Source: Serratia oryzae
GTDB lineage: Bacteria > Pseudomonadota > Gammaproteobacteria > Enterobacterales > Enterobacteriaceae
Assembly: GCF_001976145.1 (NCBI RefSeq)
Contig: NZ_MOXD01000006.1
Location: forward strand, 186,001-250,000
Direction of reading: 5' to 3'
DNA: 64,000 nucleotides
The translations under genes were made by a program, and so were the position numbers. How positions within the stretch are numbered: the stretch's first letter is position 1; each line of letters opens with the position of its first letter. The notes beneath the pieces were generated by a model that saw only the letters and a list, made by a program, of their open reading frames with translations, made no database searches and was not told the origin of the DNA. Positions 37,800-51,101 of the stretch are shown here, piece after piece.

Positions 37800-38601
37800 T
37801 AGAGTCCACCAAGGGCACTTTGCCCGCAAACGCTTTGGACAAAACTTTTTAACCGATCAGTTTGTCATCGATAGCATTGTCTCGGCCATTCATCCTCAAC
37901 CGGGTGAAGCGGTTATTGAGATCGGCCCAGGTCTGGGCGCACTGACCGAACCGGTTGGTGCCCGTATGGATCGCATGACGGTGATCGAGCTGGATCGCGA
38001 TCTGGCCGCCCGCTTGGCCACGCATCCGCAGTTGAAAGACAAACTGACCATCCACCAGCAAGATGCCATGACGGTCAACTTCGCCGAACTGGCTGAAGAA
38101 GCGGGCCAGTCGCTGCGCGTGTTCGGCAACCTGCCGTATAACATCTCGACGCCGTTGATGTTCCACCTTTTCAGCTATACTTCCGCTATTCGCGACATGC
38201 ATTTCATGTTGCAAAAGGAAGTGGTAAACCGCCTGGTTGCCGGCCCGAACAGCAAAGCTTACGGGCGTTTGACCGTGATGGCGCAGTATTACTGCAACGT
38301 TATTCCGGTGCTGGAAGTGCCGCCTACCGCGTTCGCTCCACCACCTAAAGTCGATTCCGCCGTGGTCCGCCTGGTGCCGCACCTTGTGATCCCACACCCG
38401 GTGGGGGATGTGCGCATGCTAAGCCGCATCACGACTCAGGCGTTTAACCAGCGCAGGAAAACCATCCGCAACAGCCTGGGCGATCTGTTTACCCCGGAAC
38501 AGTTGACGGAACTCGGCGTCGATCCGACGCTCAGAGCTGAAAATATTTCTGTAGCGCAATACTGCAAGTTGGCAAACTGGCTTTCAGCGCTGCAGCAATA
38601 A
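37792..38601 (+). CDS. rsmA: 16S rRNA (A1518/A1519) dimethyltransferase RsmA (KsgA)
   Basis: Dimethylates two adjacent adenosines near the 3' end of 16S rRNA late in 30S assembly; its loss gives kasugamycin resistance. The 269 residues (E. coli 273) have the SAM site [13 protein letters not shown] near residue 44, the catalytic motif NLPYN near 113 and the C-terminal RRKTIRNSL. It overlaps pdxA by 8 nt, showing translational coupling. Confidence 0.97.
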   Translation: MNNRVHQGHFARKRFGQNFLTDQFVIDSIVSAIHPQPGEAVIEIGPGLGALTEPVGARMDRMTVIELDRDLAARLATHPQLKDKLTIHQQDAMTVNFAELAEEAGQSLRVFGNLPYNISTPLMFHLFSYTSAIRDMHFMLQKEVVNRLVAGPNSKAYGRLTVMAQYYCNVIPVLEVPPTAFAPPPKVDSAVVRLVPHLVIPHPVGDVRMLSRITTQAFNQRRKTIRNSLGDLFTPEQLTELGVDPTLRAENISVAQYCKLANWLSALQQ

Positions 38602-38612
38602 GGAGTATCACC

Positions 38613-38990
38613 ATGATCGATTCGCCTCGTGTATGTATTCAGGTACAAAGTATTTATGTGGAATCACAATCGATACCTGAGGAAGAGCGTTACGTCTTCG
38701 CCTATACCATCACCATCCGCAATCTGGGGCGTTTCGACGTGCAACTCCTGGGCCGTTACTGGCTGATTACCAACAGTAACGGTCGTCAGACTGAAGTTCA
38801 GGGTGAAGGGGTGATCGGTGAACAGCCGATTATCCGGCCCGGCAGCGAGTATCAATATACCAGCGGTGCCGTGCTTGAAACGCCGCTGGGTACCATGGAA
38901 GGCCACTACGAGATGGTTGATCATCAAGGTCAGACATTCCGCACCGCCATTCCCGTGTTCCGTTTAGCCATTCCAACGTTGATTCACTAA
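38613..38990 (+). CDS. apaG: Co2+/Mg2+ efflux-associated protein ApaG
   Basis: Small beta-sandwich protein of the ApaG/DUF525 family; its biochemical function is still unclear. The 125 residues are exactly the E. coli length. Conserved marks are [20 protein letters not shown] and [26 protein letters not shown] lies just before ATG 38613. Encoded between rsmA and apaH. Confidence 0.95.
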   Translation: MIDSPRVCIQVQSIYVESQSIPEEERYVFAYTITIRNLGRFDVQLLGRYWLITNSNGRQTEVQGEGVIGEQPIIRPGSEYQYTSGAVLETPLGTMEGHYEMVDHQGQTFRTAIPVFRLAIPTLIH

Positions 38991-38991
38991 T

Positions 38992-39843
38992 ATGTCGACT
39001 TATCTTATTGGCGATATTCACGGTTGTCTCGATGAGCTGCAGGCGCTGTTAGCACAAGCGGCTTTCGATCCATTGCACGATCAACTGTGGCTGACGGGCG
39101 ATCTGGTCGCACGTGGCCCCGCTTCGCTCGAGGTCTTGCGCTATGTGCGTTCACTCGGGCCAGCAGTGCGTATGGTGCTGGGCAATCACGATCTGCATCT
39201 GCTGGCCGTGTATGCGGGTATCAGCCGCAACAAGCCTAAGGATCGTCTCACGCCGTTACTGGAAGCCCCCGATCGGGACGAGTTGGTTAACTGGCTGCGC
39301 CGCCAACCGGTGCTGCAGGTGGATGATGAGCACAAGCTGATCATGGGCCATGCCGGCATCACCCCACAGTGGGATATCGACACCGCGCAGCTCTGTGCGC
39401 GTGAAGTGGAAGCCGTGTTGAGCAGTGACAGCTACCCGCTGTTTCTGGATGCCATGTACGGTGATATGCCGAACAACTGGAGCCCTGATCTGAGCGGCTT
39501 AGCACGCCTGCGTTTCAGCACTAATGCTCTAACGCGCATGCGTTACTGCTTCCCGAATGGCCAGCTAGACATGATCTGCAAAGATGCGCCAGGCAGTGCG
39601 CCTGCGCCGCTGAAACCCTGGTTTGAGCTGCCGCGCCTGGTCGATCCTGAGTACACCATTATTTTTGGCCACTGGGCTTCATTGGAAGGCAAAGGCACGC
39701 CGGAAGGTGTGATTGGCCTGGATACCGGCTGCTGCTGGGGCGGAAATCTGACGATGCTACGTTGGGAAGACAAAAAATACTTTGTTCAACCATCCAACTG
39801 CCGTGATGTCATAGACGGCCTGGATACGCTAGCCGCCTCTTAA
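38992..39843 (+). CDS. apaH: Symmetrical diadenosine tetraphosphatase ApaH
   Basis: Hydrolyses Ap4A to two ADP and also decaps Np4-capped RNAs. The 283 residues (E. coli 280) contain the metallophosphatase motifs GDIHGC (residues 7-12), GDLVARGP and GNHDLH, and the later GHAGI. It starts one base after apaG. Last gene of the lptD operon; a strong palindromic terminator follows. Confidence 0.97.
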   Translation: MSTYLIGDIHGCLDELQALLAQAAFDPLHDQLWLTGDLVARGPASLEVLRYVRSLGPAVRMVLGNHDLHLLAVYAGISRNKPKDRLTPLLEAPDRDELVNWLRRQPVLQVDDEHKLIMGHAGITPQWDIDTAQLCAREVEAVLSSDSYPLFLDAMYGDMPNNWSPDLSGLARLRFSTNALTRMRYCFPNGQLDMICKDAPGSAPAPLKPWFELPRLVDPEYTIIFGHWASLEGKGTPEGVIGLDTGCCWGGNLTMLRWEDKKYFVQPSNCRDVIDGLDTLAAS

Positions 39844-39846
39844 AAA

Positions 39847-39876
39847 AACCATGGGCACCCAAGGGTGCCCATGGTT
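39847..39876. terminator. Bidirectional terminator between apaH and folA
   Basis: A 14-bp perfect stem (AACCATGGGCACCC against GGGTGCCCATGGTT) has an A-run on its left side. This makes a good U-tail for the minus-strand folA transcript, and the hairpin can also stop apaH. Confidence 0.85.
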
Positions 39877-39887
39877 GCCTGGCTGGC

Positions 39888-40370
39888 TTAACGGCGCTCC
39901 AGGATCTCGAAGCAATAGCCGTGAGAATTCAGTGCATCAGCATCATGGAATTCGCTAAACGAGGTTTCCCACTCATCAGGCTCATAATCCGGGAAGTGCG
40001 TATCGCCCTCCACCTCGGCGTCGATGTGCGTCAGATACAGCCGGTTGGCACGAGAAAGAAACTGGGTATAAACCCTGCCGCCCCCCATTACCATTACCTC
40101 TTCCACCTGACCGGCAGCCGCCAACGCTTCATCAAGGGAACTGACCCAGGTTACCCCTTCTTCAGTGCCAGGTTGGCTGCTCAAAACGATATTATGGCGG
40201 CCCGGCAGTGGGCGACCAATTGACTCAAAGGTCTTACGACCCATAATCACCGGCTTATTCAACGTGTTACGTTTGAACCACGCTAAATCCGCTGGCAGGT
40301 GCCACGGCATGGCGTTTTCCATACCGATGACGCGATCCGCCGCCAAGGCAGCGATCAGGCTGATAATCAT
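39888..40370 (-). CDS. folA: Dihydrofolate reductase
   Basis: Reduces dihydrofolate to tetrahydrofolate with NADPH; the target of trimethoprim. The 160 residues (E. coli 159) show [33 protein letters not shown] with the catalytic Asp, [20 protein letters not shown] and [11 protein letters not shown]. It is divergent from the lptD operon end and shares its terminator. The sequence is of the chromosomal, not plasmid dfr, type. Confidence 0.97.
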   Translation of the reverse strand: MIISLIAALAADRVIGMENAMPWHLPADLAWFKRNTLNKPVIMGRKTFESIGRPLPGRHNIVLSSQPGTEEGVTWVSSLDEALAAAGQVEEVMVMGGGRVYTQFLSRANRLYLTHIDAEVEGDTHFPDYEPDEWETSFSEFHDADALNSHGYCFEILERR

Positions 40371-40542
40371 TGTTTAACCCTGTGTAGGCAGCAAAATTGC
40401 TCACACTATACGTAAACCCCCTGCCAGCGTCGATAGGCTAATCATGCAATATGAATATATAAGACGGCTCTTATTGGGTTAATTGATGTTCAAGAGAGAT
40501 TTCAAGCCACAATAAAGCCTGTGGCCTGAAATCATGCCGGAG

Positions 40543-41007
40543 CTAGACTCCCGGGCGTTTACGATATAACCACAGACCTGGCACCGACAGGCCGATCGAC
40601 AGTGCACCAACGATAAAACAGGCTTTGAGGAAGTTGGATATCATCACTGACATCAATGCTTCGCTGTACCCCAGGTGCGAAATCTCTACCACGCTGATCA
40701 TCGCGGTATACGCGGAGATACCGGGGAACATTGGGATCACCGCCGCAACGGTAAAAACCTTCGGGTGAGCCAACAGCCAACGGGACCACTGAATCCCGAT
40801 AATGCCGATCAGAATGGCCGCCAGAAAGGAAGCCCACTCGATATTCATGCCAAAATGCATCATCAGCATCCGCGAACCATGGCCCACCGCGCCCAGCAGA
40901 GCGCAATAACGCAAGGCACGAGCCGGCACGTTAAACACCATGGCAAACCCTAGCGCTGGCACCGCCGCCAGCAACATATCCTGTACCAGTGCCCACAACA
41001 GACTCAT
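40543..41007 (-). CDS. yjjB: ThrE/YjjB-type transporter subunit, small
   Basis: Inner-membrane subunit that, with YjjP, exports succinate in E. coli; both halves belong to the ThrE superfamily. The 154 residues (E. coli 157) have about four or five hydrophobic helices and the conserved [21 protein letters not shown] 41007 overlaps the yjjP stop in ATGA, so the two are co-translated. Confidence 0.92.
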   Translation of the reverse strand: MSLLWALVQDMLLAAVPALGFAMVFNVPARALRYCALLGAVGHGSRMLMMHFGMNIEWASFLAAILIGIIGIQWSRWLLAHPKVFTVAAVIPMFPGISAYTAMISVVEISHLGYSEALMSVMISNFLKACFIVGALSIGLSVPGLWLYRKRPGV

Positions 41008-41804
41008 GACCACCCCCGCAGACCCCACAACGACATAGCCATCACCACACCAATACAGGTCGCCAGCGTCAGCAGGCTGGCCATGGCCCAGCGAGCCAGC
41101 CCGGTATTCACATGGCCTTTGAACATATCGGCTACCGCATTAATCAACGGGAACCCCGGCACCAGCAGTAAAACGCTGGCCGCCATCGCCACGCTTGACG
41201 TCTGGCTGAACAGCGGTAGCCGCAGCAGCAGGCCGGAAACCGAGGTGGCAACAAATGCCGTCAGGCAAAAGTTAATCAACGGATTCATATGGCGAGCCGT
41301 GAGCATCTGGCGCACAAACATCGCCACCCCACTGGCCAAGAAAGTGACGACAAAAGCATCCGCCCCGCCGCCATTCAGCACGCTGAAGCAGCCGCACGAC
41401 AGGGCCACCATCAACACCACCAGCCCGCGCGGATAACGCAGCGGGCGGATCTTGTCAAAACGCCGCGCCACGTCCTGAGCATCCGCCAGGCTGTGCTCGG
41501 CGAGGATCACAATGTGCTGAACCTCGGTGACAATCTGCATATTGATACCGCGATCGACATTCTTACGTGTGGTCGTCAGGCACGCCTCATTGCTGATGGT
41601 GGTCAACACCACGGCATTGGCCGAAATCGAGCTTTCCACACTGTCCATCCCAAGCGCCAGGCCGAGACGAGTTGATAGCTGTTCCACCACCATGCTTTCT
41701 GCACCATGCTGCAACAGCAGCAAAGCGCACTGAATACACAGGCGGGTTATTTCACGTTGCTGCCGGTGTACACCCGGCATTTCAATGGTTAATTCCTGCT
41801 TCAT
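41004..41804 (-). CDS. yjjP: ThrE/YjjP-type transporter subunit, large
   Basis: Partner of YjjB. The 266 residues (E. coli 256) include a soluble N-terminal half with [24 protein letters not shown] and [17 protein letters not shown], then about five hydrophobic helices with [20 protein letters not shown]. The start is uncertain: ATG 41804 has GGGGA close by, ATG 41780 matches E. coli length better. It precedes yjjB in a two-gene operon. Confidence 0.92.
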   Translation of the reverse strand: MKQELTIEMPGVHRQQREITRLCIQCALLLLQHGAESMVVEQLSTRLGLALGMDSVESSISANAVVLTTISNEACLTTTRKNVDRGINMQIVTEVQHIVILAEHSLADAQDVARRFDKIRPLRYPRGLVVLMVALSCGCFSVLNGGGADAFVVTFLASGVAMFVRQMLTARHMNPLINFCLTAFVATSVSGLLLRLPLFSQTSSVAMAASVLLLVPGFPLINAVADMFKGHVNTGLARWAMASLLTLATCIGVVMAMSLWGLRGWS

Positions 41805-41931
41805 AGTCCCCAACCACTCCCCTGAATGAATGCTCATCATATAACCAAAGATTACCTTAATAGGTTGATGCGCATCAGGGGGAGTCACGTTATTATCGCC
41901 ACTGTTGTACCTTTCGCTTTGAGACAGCAAC

Positions 41932-42546
41932 ATGCTTGAAACTTCATTATTCGTTGCCAGTATCGCCACCTTGGGGATGCTTTCACCCGGGCCAGATTTC
42001 TTTCTGGTGATTAAAAATGCCGCCCGTTATCCGCGGCTGGCCGCAATGATGACCGCACTCGGTGTGATTTGTGGCGTTGCCACTCATATGTCTTACTGCG
42101 TTGCCGGGCTGGCGGTGGTGATCACCACCACGCCGTGGCTGTTCAATGTGCTGAAATATGCCGGAGCGGTGTATCTGATCTGGGTGGGGGTTCAGGCACT
42201 GCGTGCGCACGGGAGTAGCAAGGTCGATATCAGTAACCTACCCCAGCAGCAGATCAGCTTGAAAAATGCCTTCGTGCAGGGCTATTTGTGTAATCTGCTT
42301 AACCCAAAAGCCACGCTGTTCTTCCTGGCGATGTTCACCCAAGTACTGCAAATCAATTCTGGTATCGGCGAAAAGCTGTGGTACGCAGGGATTATTTTCG
42401 GCCTCTCGGCCATCTGGTGGCCAGTGTTGGTGTTTTTGATCCAGAGCGGACCGGTGCGGCGTGGGCTGGCAAAAACGCAAAAGGTGGCCGACAAATTATT
42501 AGGTGGAATGCTGATTGCGCTGGGGATTAAAGTCGCCCTGAGCTGA
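41932..42546 (+). CDS. LysE/RhtB-family amino acid exporter
   Basis: The 204-residue membrane protein has the family opening [19 protein letters not shown] (residues 13-31), the second motif [16 protein letters not shown] near residue 120 and about six hydrophobic helices. Members export amino acids such as homoserine, threonine or lysine, or related compounds; the substrate is not evident. It is divergent from yjjPB and convergent with kefC. Confidence 0.92.
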   Translation: MLETSLFVASIATLGMLSPGPDFFLVIKNAARYPRLAAMMTALGVICGVATHMSYCVAGLAVVITTTPWLFNVLKYAGAVYLIWVGVQALRAHGSSKVDISNLPQQQISLKNAFVQGYLCNLLNPKATLFFLAMFTQVLQINSGIGEKLWYAGIIFGLSAIWWPVLVFLIQSGPVRRGLAKTQKVADKLLGGMLIALGIKVALS

Positions 42547-42567
42547 AACCAGCGGGTTTTATGTTTA

Positions 42568-42589
42568 GCCCTTTCCAGATGAAAAGGGC
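42568..42589. terminator. Hairpin between convergent exporter gene and kefC
   Basis: GCCCTTT pairs with AAAGGGC around a short loop. Confidence 0.55.
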
Positions 42590-42599
42590 CAATCAATCC

Positions 42600-44453
42600 T
42601 TATCCTTTTGCTTCGACCACACCTTCCTCGGGGGCTTTACCGTCAATACTCCCACGCCAGCCGGTCTGTTGCACGCGCACCAAGCGCATCTGATCCTGTT
42701 CGATAGCCGCCGACAGCATCTCTTTCGCCCGTTGCAGGCTGGCGATGCGGAATTCGGTATCCTGATAATTCTCCAGCGTATCTTCCAGCATCTTCAGGTT
42801 ATAGCGGCGGAAAGTATCGGCTTTCTCACGCGCTTCATAAGCATCCAGCCCCAGCAATTCCAGCGTTTCACGCCCGATACGCAGCGAACTTTCAAAGGTT
42901 TCACGCTCCAGGTTTTCTACCCCCAACTGCCGCAGTTGGTACCAGTGATCCACATCACGGGCGCGCGCTACGATTTTCAGATGAGGGAAATGATGCCTGG
43001 CCAATTCCGTCAGTTGCAGGTTTGCCGCTACATCATCAATGGCGTTGATCAAGATCTTGGCCTGTGCCGCTCCAGCCGCTTCCAACAGTTCGACACGCGT
43101 GGCATCACCATAAAACACCTTGGTGCCGAATTTGCGCAGCGTTTCGATATGATCGGGATCGTGATCCAATACCACGGTCTGCACGCCGTTGGCCAGCAGC
43201 ATACGGCCCGCGATCTGGCCGAAACGGCCAAACCCGGCGATGATCACGCTGGCATTGTCTTCGTCGATCTCATCCGCCGGGCGATCGCCTTGCGGCGCGT
43301 TCTTTTCCAGCCGGGTCGCAACCACCAACAGCAACGGGGTCGCCGCCATTGAAAGCGCTACCGCCAGCGTCAGCGGTTTGGCCCACTCCGGTGGCAGCAC
43401 GCCCGCCATCTGCGCGGCACCAAAGATCACAAAGGCAAACTCACTGCCCTGCCCCAACAGAATGGCAAACAACCCGCGCTGGCGCTTCGGCACGCCAAGG
43501 AGCGGTGCCACCAGCCACAGCAGCAGCGCCTTCAGCAACATAAAGCCTAGCAGCAGTGAGGCGATCAGTAGCGGATGGTGCAGCAGGGTGCCAAAATCGA
43601 TCGACATCCCAACGCCGATAAAGAACAGGCCAAGCAGCAGCCCTTTAAACGGCTGAATATCACTTTCCAACGCGTGACGATATTCCGAGCTGGCCAGCAG
43701 CACACCGGCAAGAAACGCCCCCATCGCCATGGAAAGGCCAGCCATTTCCAGCAGGATGCCGAAGCCAAACACCAGGAACAGCGCGACGGCGCTGAAGACT
43801 TCGCGCATGCCGGATCGCGCTACAAAATGCAGCAATGGCCGCGTCACGTAGCGCCCCAGCAATATTACCATCGTCAAGACGCCAACCACTTTCGCGGCAG
43901 ACAGCGCAAAAGCCCCCAGCGTGGTAGCCGCGCCGCTGCTGGCCAGCAACGGGATCATCGCCACCAGCGGGATCGCCGCAATATCCTGGAACAACAGCAC
44001 GGCAAACGAACTGCGGCCAATCGGCGATGGGGTTAAATTGCGCTCACTCATCGCCTGCATGGCGATGGCCGTTGAAGACAGCGCCAGCGTCAGGCCAATC
44101 AGCAGCGCCACTTTCCAGCTCAGCCCCAGAAAATAACAAAAGGCGCTCAAAGCCAGCCCGCAGGCCACCATCTGAATACTGCCACCACCGAATACCGCCG
44201 CGCGCAGCGTCCACAGACGCCGGGGATCCAGCTCCAGACCGATGATAAACAGCATCAATACTACGCCGATCTCGGCGAAGTTCAGGATGGATTCAGCATC
44301 AGAAACCAACTTCAGCCCCCAGGGGCCGATGATACAACCAGCAATCAGATAACCCAGCACCGGTCCCAAGCCAAGCCGCACGGCAATGGGCACAAACAGC
44401 GCAGCAGAGCCGAGATAGATCAGCCCTTCAATCATCATATTGTGATTATCCAT
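42600..44453 (-). CDS. kefC: Glutathione-gated potassium efflux protein KefC
   Basis: K+/H+ antiporter that opens on binding glutathione adducts, acidifying the cell to protect it from electrophiles. The 617 residues (E. coli 620) have an N-terminal CPA2 antiporter domain with about 12 helices ([48 protein letters not shown]) and a KTN domain with [16 protein letters not shown] near residue 405. ATG 44453 has AGGAG 8 nt upstream and overlaps kefF by 8 nt. Confidence 0.96.
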   Translation of the reverse strand: MDNHNMMIEGLIYLGSAALFVPIAVRLGLGPVLGYLIAGCIIGPWGLKLVSDAESILNFAEIGVVLMLFIIGLELDPRRLWTLRAAVFGGGSIQMVACGLALSAFCYFLGLSWKVALLIGLTLALSSTAIAMQAMSERNLTPSPIGRSSFAVLLFQDIAAIPLVAMIPLLASSGAATTLGAFALSAAKVVGVLTMVILLGRYVTRPLLHFVARSGMREVFSAVALFLVFGFGILLEMAGLSMAMGAFLAGVLLASSEYRHALESDIQPFKGLLLGLFFIGVGMSIDFGTLLHHPLLIASLLLGFMLLKALLLWLVAPLLGVPKRQRGLFAILLGQGSEFAFVIFGAAQMAGVLPPEWAKPLTLAVALSMAATPLLLVVATRLEKNAPQGDRPADEIDEDNASVIIAGFGRFGQIAGRMLLANGVQTVVLDHDPDHIETLRKFGTKVFYGDATRVELLEAAGAAQAKILINAIDDVAANLQLTELARHHFPHLKIVARARDVDHWYQLRQLGVENLERETFESSLRIGRETLELLGLDAYEAREKADTFRRYNLKMLEDTLENYQDTEFRIASLQRAKEMLSAAIEQDQMRLVRVQQTGWRGSIDGKAPEEGVVEAKG

Positions 44454-45006
44454 GCGCTTGCTCCTGCTCTGCCGCCGCTTCACCGTGCTCCAGCAGATAT
44501 TGCACCAACCGCTGGCGGTAGGCCTCGCCCGCCGCAATCAGCGCCGGCTCATTGCAGGTGAAGGTGTCATGCACCGCAAAATAGGGCTGCCATTTCATCC
44601 CACAGTAAATGGCCGTGGCCTGTAGCGGCTGAGCCAGGGCGGCAAAATTAGGGTAATCCCCCAGCGCGAAATGCTGTTCGTCACCGCCGCTAGTGACTAC
44701 CCACAAGCAGTCTTTCCCCACCAGCGCGTTACCGTCGTGGCCATAGGCCCAGCCGTGCTCCAACACTTTGTCGATCCACAACTTCAGCAACGGCGGCTGG
44801 CTGTACCACTGCATCGGATGTTGCAATACCACCATATCTGCCTGTTCCAACGCCCGCTGTTCGGCGCTGATATCGATGTTGAAATCCGGATAGAGCTCAT
44901 ACAGCGTGCGGATTTCCACACCGGGAATATCTTTTACCGCCTGCAATAGGCGCTGATTGGCATGAGAATGCCGGGGATAGGGATGGGCATAAATAATCAG
45001 GATCAT
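44446..45006 (-). CDS. kefF: KefC-activating quinone oxidoreductase KefF
   Basis: Cytoplasmic flavodoxin-like subunit (FMN, NAD(P)H-quinone reductase) required for full KefC activity. The 186 residues begin [21 protein letters not shown] and have [27 protein letters not shown]. coli KefF has 176 residues; the extra tail is Glu/Ala/Gln-rich and overlaps kefC. It precedes kefC in the operon, as in E. coli. Confidence 0.95.
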   Translation of the reverse strand: MILIIYAHPYPRHSHANQRLLQAVKDIPGVEIRTLYELYPDFNIDISAEQRALEQADMVVLQHPMQWYSQPPLLKLWIDKVLEHGWAYGHDGNALVGKDCLWVVTSGGDEQHFALGDYPNFAALAQPLQATAIYCGMKWQPYFAVHDTFTCNEPALIAAGEAYRQRLVQYLLEHGEAAAEQEQAHG

Positions 45007-45120
45007 GTGCTTCTCGTCGTTTCGTGCCTTACATCAAGCTTATATCGTGGCAGTTTACGGAGGTATTGATAGCGGAAATTTTTATCGAGAATGAGCAAAT
45101 TGCTTGATTGAGAAAAGGAA

Positions 45121-45143
45121 AAGGGCGGGTTGATCCCGCCCTT
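45121..45143 (-). terminator. Terminator of carAB
   Basis: AAGGGCGGG pairs perfectly with CCCGCCCTT around a five-base loop, with T-rich sequence following on the minus strand, 26 nt after the carB stop. Confidence 0.85.
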
Positions 45144-45169
45144 ATTGGTTCCACTTTGGTAATATGCGA

Positions 45170-48100
45170 TTACTTGATACGCGCGTGCAGTTCCTGTACC
45201 GAAGTTACCTGCTCGGTAGGATCCGCCTTCAGCGCCATTGCCGTAGCAAAGCCGCCATTCAGCGTGGTGTCATAATGCACTTTGTATTGCAGCGCGCTGC
45301 GGCGAATCAGCTTGGAATCCTCAATCGCCTGACGGCCTGCGGTGGTGTTCACAATATAGGTGTACTCACCATTCTTGATGCGATCCTGAATGTGCGGGCG
45401 GCCTTCGTGCACCTTGTTGACCAGGCGTGGGTTAATCCCTGCTTCACCCAGCACCACTGCGGTACCGTGAGTCGCATCCAGCTCGAAGCCCTGTTTCAGC
45501 AGGCTGGCAGCCAAATCCACCACGCGGGCTTTATCCCCTTCACGCACCGACAGCAGCGCGCGGCCCTGTTTCTTCATCCCTGAATTGCTGCCCAGCATCG
45601 CTTTGGAGAACGCTTCGGCGAAGGTGCGGCCAACGCCCATCACTTCACCGGTCGAGCGCATTTCCGGCCCAAGGATCGGGTCAACGCCAGGGAATTTGTT
45701 GAACGGCAGCACCACTTCTTTTACCGAGTAGTACGGCGGGATAATCTCTTCGGTGACGCCTTGCTCAGCCAATGACTTGCCCGCCATCACGCGCGCCGCC
45801 ACCTTCGCCAGCGGCACACCGGTGGCTTTGGAGACGAACGGTACGGTACGTGCCGCGCGCGGGTTCACTTCGATCAGATAGACTTCGTTGTTCTTCACCG
45901 CGAACTGCACGTTCATCAAACCACGCACCTGCAGCTCAAACGCCAGCTTTTCAACCTGCTGACGCATCACATCCTGGATCTCTTTGCTCAAGGTGTAAGC
46001 TGGCAATGAACACGCGGAGTCACCTGAGTGCACGCCAGCCTGTTCGATGTGCTCCATGATGCCGCCGATCAGCACACGCTCGCCGTCGCAGATGGCATCA
46101 ACGTCCACTTCTACCGCATCATCCAGGAAGCGATCCAGCAGCACCGGGGCATCATTGGACACGCTGACCGCATTTTGGAAGTAACGGCGCAGGTCGATTT
46201 CGTCATACACGATTTCCATTGCGCGGCCCCCCAGCACATAGGACGGGCGCACCACCAGCGGATAACCGATGCCAGCGGCTTTTTCTACCGCCTGCTCAAT
46301 GGTGGCGACGGTAGCGTTAGCCGGTTGCTTTAGGCCCAGACGGTTAACCGCCTGTTGGAAACGCTCACGATCTTCGGCACGGTCGATGGCATCTGGGCTG
46401 GTGCCGATAATCGGCACACCTGCGGCTTCCAGCTCACGCGCCAGCTTCAGCGGAGTCTGGCCGCCGTACTGTACGATCACGCCTTTGGGCTTCTCGATGC
46501 GCACGATTTCCAGCACGTCTTCCAGCGTTACCGGTTCGAAGTACAGGCGATCCGAGGTGTCGTAATCGGTAGACACGGTTTCCGGGTTACAGTTGACCAT
46601 GATGGTCTCGTAGCCGTCTTCACGCAGCGCCAGCGAGGCGTGCACGCAGCAGTAGTCAAATTCGATACCCTGGCCGATACGGTTCGGGCCACCGCCAAGC
46701 ACCATCACTTTCGGGCGATCGTTGGTCGGGTTGGATTCGCACTCTTCTTCATAGGTGGAATACATGTAAGCGGTGTCGGTGGCAAATTCCGCCGCGCAGG
46801 TATCCACACGTTTGTAAACCGGGTGCAGGTTAAAGCTGTGGCGCAGCTTGCGGATCTCGTGTTCCGAAACGCCAACCAGCTTGGCCAAACGCGCATCGGC
46901 AAAGCCTTTACGCTTCAGGGTGCGCAGGAACCCGGCGTTCAGGCCGTTAATCCCTGCCTCGGCCACTTGCTCTTCCAAACGCACCAATTCCTCGATCTGC
47001 ACCAGGAACCAGCGATCGATATTGGTCAGGTTGAACACGCCGTCTACAGACATCCCGGCGCGGAAAGCGTCGGCGATATACCAGATACGATCGCAACCGG
47101 CGTCTTTCAGTTCACGGCGGATCTTGGTCAGCGCTTCCGGATCGTCCAGACTAACCTTCGGATCGAAACCGGTGGCCCCCACTTCCAGGCCACGCAGCGC
47201 TTTTTGCAGGGATTCCTGCTGAGTACGGCCAATCGCCATCACTTCACCGACCGACTTCATCTGGGTGGTCAGGCGATCGTTAGCACCCACAAATTTCTCG
47301 AAGTTGAAACGTGGGATCTTGGTCACGACGTAATCGATAGACGGCTCAAAGGACGCCGGAGTGCGGCCACCGGTGATGTCGTTCATCAGTTCGTCGAGGG
47401 TGTAACCCACCGCCAGCTTGGCGGCAATTTTGGCGATCGGGAAGCCGGTGGCTTTCGACGCCAGCGCGGAAGAACGGGACACGCGCGGGTTCATTTCGAT
47501 CACGATCAGGCGGCCGGTTTTCGGGTTTACCGAGAACTGTACGTTAGAGCCGCCGGTTTCGACGCCGATCTCTCGCAGCACCGCCATCGAGGCATTGCGC
47601 ATGATTTGGTATTCTTTGTCGGTCAGCGTCTGAGCCGGTGCCACGGTGATTGAGTCGCCGGTATGGATGCCCATTGCGTCGATGTTTTCAATGGAGCAAA
47701 CAATGATGCAGTTGTCGTTCTTATCGCGCACCACTTCCATTTCGTACTCTTTCCAACCGATCAGCGATTCGTCGATCAGCAGCTCTTTGGTCGGCGACAG
47801 ATCCAGGCCGCGCTCGCAGATCTCTTCGAACTCTTCGCGGTTGTAAGCGATGCCGCCGCCGGTGCCACCCATGGTGAACGATGGGCGGATAATGCACGGG
47901 AAACCGACGTCAGCGGCCACCGCCAGCGCTTCTTCCATATTATGGGCGATGCCGGAGCGCGCGGTGTCCAGGCCGATTTTCTTCATGGCGATGTCAAAAC
48001 GGCGGCGATCTTCCGCTTTATCGATGGCATCGGCCGTGGCACCGATCATGGTCACACCGAACTCGGCCAGCACGCCCTGGCGCTCCAGTTCCAGCGCACA

Positions 48101-48391
48101 GTTCAGCGCCGTCTGGCCGCCCATGGTCGGCAGCACCGCATCCGGGCGCTCTTTTTCAATGATTTTACGCACCACTTCCCAGTGAATCGGCTCGATGTAG
48201 GTCGCATCGGCCATTTCCGGGTCGGTCATGATGGTTGCCGGGTTGGAGTTGACCAGAATAACGCGGTAACCCTCTTCACGCAGCGCCTTACAGGCCTGGG
48301 CACCGGAGTAGTCGAACTCACACGCTTGGCCGATTACGATCGGGCCAGCGCCGAGGATCAGGATGCTTTTTATATCAGTACGTTTTGGCAT
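45170..48391 (-). CDS. carB: Carbamoyl-phosphate synthase large subunit
   Basis: Makes carbamoyl phosphate from bicarbonate, ammonia and two ATP for arginine and pyrimidine synthesis. The 1073 residues equal the E. coli length. Two homologous ATP-grasp halves are visible: an N-terminal carboxyphosphate domain with [30 protein letters not shown]-like opening and a second half from about residue 553 ([17 protein letters not shown]). The C-terminal allosteric MGS domain binds UMP, IMP and ornithine. It follows carA by 16 nt. Confidence 0.98.
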   Translation of the reverse strand: MPKRTDIKSILILGAGPIVIGQACEFDYSGAQACKALREEGYRVILVNSNPATIMTDPEMADATYIEPIHWEVVRKIIEKERPDAVLPTMGGQTALNCALELERQGVLAEFGVTMIGATADAIDKAEDRRRFDIAMKKIGLDTARSGIAHNMEEALAVAADVGFPCIIRPSFTMGGTGGGIAYNREEFEEICERGLDLSPTKELLIDESLIGWKEYEMEVVRDKNDNCIIVCSIENIDAMGIHTGDSITVAPAQTLTDKEYQIMRNASMAVLREIGVETGGSNVQFSVNPKTGRLIVIEMNPRVSRSSALASKATGFPIAKIAAKLAVGYTLDELMNDITGGRTPASFEPSIDYVVTKIPRFNFEKFVGANDRLTTQMKSVGEVMAIGRTQQESLQKALRGLEVGATGFDPKVSLDDPEALTKIRRELKDAGCDRIWYIADAFRAGMSVDGVFNLTNIDRWFLVQIEELVRLEEQVAEAGINGLNAGFLRTLKRKGFADARLAKLVGVSEHEIRKLRHSFNLHPVYKRVDTCAAEFATDTAYMYSTYEEECESNPTNDRPKVMVLGGGPNRIGQGIEFDYCCVHASLALREDGYETIMVNCNPETVSTDYDTSDRLYFEPVTLEDVLEIVRIEKPKGVIVQYGGQTPLKLARELEAAGVPIIGTSPDAIDRAEDRERFQQAVNRLGLKQPANATVATIEQAVEKAAGIGYPLVVRPSYVLGGRAMEIVYDEIDLRRYFQNAVSVSNDAPVLLDRFLDDAVEVDVDAICDGERVLIGGIMEHIEQAGVHSGDSACSLPAYTLSKEIQDVMRQQVEKLAFELQVRGLMNVQFAVKNNEVYLIEVNPRAARTVPFVSKATGVPLAKVAARVMAGKSLAEQGVTEEIIPPYYSVKEVVLPFNKFPGVDPILGPEMRSTGEVMGVGRTFAEAFSKAMLGSNSGMKKQGRALLSVREGDKARVVDLAASLLKQGFELDATHGTAVVLGEAGINPRLVNKVHEGRPHIQDRIKNGEYTYIVNTTAGRQAIEDSKLIRRSALQYKVHYDTTLNGGFATAMALKADPTEQVTSVQELHARIK

Positions 48392-48407
48392 TTTTTATGG
48401 CTCCTGA

Positions 48408-49556
48408 TTATTTGGCGTTGGAACGGTAAGTCTCAATCAGTTCGATAAAGTGATCGAACAGCGGCGCTGCGTCGTGCGGGCCGGGGCTGGCTTCAGGGTG
48501 CCCCTGGAAGCTGAACGCCGCTTTATCGGTGCGGTGGATCCCTTGCACCGTGTGGTCGAACAGGGATTTGTGCGTGACGCGTAGCGTAGCGGGCAGATTA
48601 TGTTCATCCACCGCAAAGCCGTGGTTTTGCGCGGTGATCATCACGGTATTGTTATCCAGATCTTTAACCGGATGGTTACCACCGTGGTGGCCGAGCTTCA
48701 TCTTCATGGTTTTGGCACCGCTGGCGAGCGCCAACAGTTGGTGGCCCAGGCAGATACCGAATACCGGAATGTCGGTTTCCAGGAACTGCTTGATGGCGGC
48801 AATCGCGTAGTCACACGGCTCCGGGTCACCGGGGCCGTTGGACAGGAAGATGCCGTCGGGATTCATTTTCAACACCTCTTCAGCAGAGGTTTGCGCAGGC
48901 ACCACCGTCAGGCGGCAGCCGCGATCCACCAGCATGCGCAAGATGTTGCGTTTGGCACCGAAGTCGTAAGCCACCACGTGGAATGGCAATTCGCTCGCCG
49001 CTTTAGCCTCTGGCAGATCGCCTTCCAAAGTCCAACTGCCCTGCTGCCAGGCGTAGGCTTCTTTGGTGGTGACCTCTTTCGCCAGATCCATGCCTTTCAG
49101 GCCAGGGAAGGCCTTGGCTTTCTGCAGCGCCAGTTCAGCATTGGTGACATCACCGACAATAATGCAGCCGTTTTGTGCGCCCTTTTCGCGCAGCAGCCGG
49201 GTCAGCTTGCGGGTATCAATATCGGCGATCGCCACAATGTTGTTACGCTTGAGGTATTCAGCCAGGCCTTCTTCGTTGCGATAGTTGCTGGCAATCAGTG
49301 GGAGGTCACGAATGACGAGGCCTTGAGCATGAACAGCGGAGGATTCTTCGTCGGAAGCATTGGTGCCGACATTGCCGATATGGGGATAAGTAAGAGTAAC
49401 GATCTGGCGGGAGTAGGAAGGATCAGTGAGGATTTCTTGATAGCCGGTCATCGATGTATTGAAGACCACTTCCCCCACTGCCGTTCCCTCTGCCCCGATG
49501 GCCCGACCGTGGAATTGGGTTCCGTCTTCCAGAACCAATAGCGCTGACTTAATCAA
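48408..49556 (-). CDS. carA: Carbamoyl-phosphate synthase small subunit (glutaminase)
   Basis: Class I glutamine amidotransferase feeding ammonia to CarB. The 382 residues equal the E. coli protein, with the catalytic Cys in [12 protein letters not shown] and the His/Glu pair in [11 protein letters not shown]. The start is TTG 49556, six bases after GGAGG, exactly as in E. coli, giving (M)[11 protein letters not shown]; a frame open to ATG 49583 has no supporting ribosome site. ARG boxes lie just upstream. Confidence 0.97.
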   Translation of the reverse strand: MIKSALLVLEDGTQFHGRAIGAEGTAVGEVVFNTSMTGYQEILTDPSYSRQIVTLTYPHIGNVGTNASDEESSAVHAQGLVIRDLPLIASNYRNEEGLAEYLKRNNIVAIADIDTRKLTRLLREKGAQNGCIIVGDVTNAELALQKAKAFPGLKGMDLAKEVTTKEAYAWQQGSWTLEGDLPEAKAASELPFHVVAYDFGAKRNILRMLVDRGCRLTVVPAQTSAEEVLKMNPDGIFLSNGPGDPEPCDYAIAAIKQFLETDIPVFGICLGHQLLALASGAKTMKMKLGHHGGNHPVKDLDNNTVMITAQNHGFAVDEHNLPATLRVTHKSLFDHTVQGIHRTDKAAFSFQGHPEASPGPHDAAPLFDHFIELIETYRSNAK

Positions 49557-49566
49557 AACACCCTCC

Positions 49567-49605
49567 GAGGAATAATCAATCACAATATTTGCATATTAAT
49601 TCAGA
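49567..49605 (-). promoter_or_regulatory. Paired ARG boxes (ArgR operator) of carAB
   Basis: Two 18-bp boxes separated by 3 bp lie directly before carA: CTGAATTAATATGCAA within 49605-49588 and GTGATTGATTATTCC within 49584-49567. The first contains TGAATTAATATGCAAA, as in the E. coli carAB P2 operator. The rest of the 49557-50025 gap holds the AT-rich upstream promoter region of carAB and the dapB terminator; I see no gene in it. Confidence 0.8.
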
Positions 49606-49944
49606 TTTCACCGCCTAAATCAATGCAAAAACCGCCCTCAAGGCTAATTTTTGGCAAATTGGGCGCATTTTAATGATGAGTGCCCAACTTGTCTACTCAT
49701 GGCGCCATTTTTTATCGTATTTTTGCTGTTCTCACGGTTTTATGGGCTTCACACCGATAAAAACATACGGAAACTCGGGCGAGTAAACGGTTGCGAGACA
49801 CAATGACACAAAAAAACCATGACAGTGGAGAAAATTCGATACCAATCAACAATCGAGGATATAAAAAGGGATAAAACCAAAAGATAAGCACTATAAATAG
49901 CCATTATCATATTAGAAACGAAAATAAACCCTATTTTAATGGTT

Positions 49945-49972
49945 AAAAAAAAGGACAATAAAATTATTGCCC
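49945..49972 (-). terminator. Terminator of dapB
   Basis: On the minus strand GGGCAATAA pairs with TTATTGTCC (one mismatch) and is followed by eight T residues, about 55 nt after the dapB stop. Confidence 0.85.
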
Positions 49973-50025
49973 TATTATCATAGTACTATGATCAACACAA
50001 CCACATCACGATGGTATGAAAAACA

Positions 50026-50955
<930 letters not shown>

Positions 50956-51101
50956 TTATCCCGATGCTTTTATCAGTAACGCTATCAATTGATTAACAAT
51001 CGGGCAAGCAAGATCGTACGCATGAACTTACATAACTATGCAGTTTCTATGCGGAAAAAAGATCGGTGCGGGAGGCTGGATCACCGGACGGATACGCCAG
51101 T

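Noticed and set aside
46355-47653. 432-codon plus-strand frame opposite carB
   Set aside because: It lies wholly antisense to the highly conserved carB, and its composition follows from the GC-rich third positions of carB. Similar long antisense frames occur opposite carA (48600-49541) and ileS (54817-56067).
49749-49958. 69-codon hydrophobic minus-strand frame between dapB and carA
   Set aside because: It is AT-rich with hydrophobic codons by composition, starts beside the dapB terminator and has no ribosome site.
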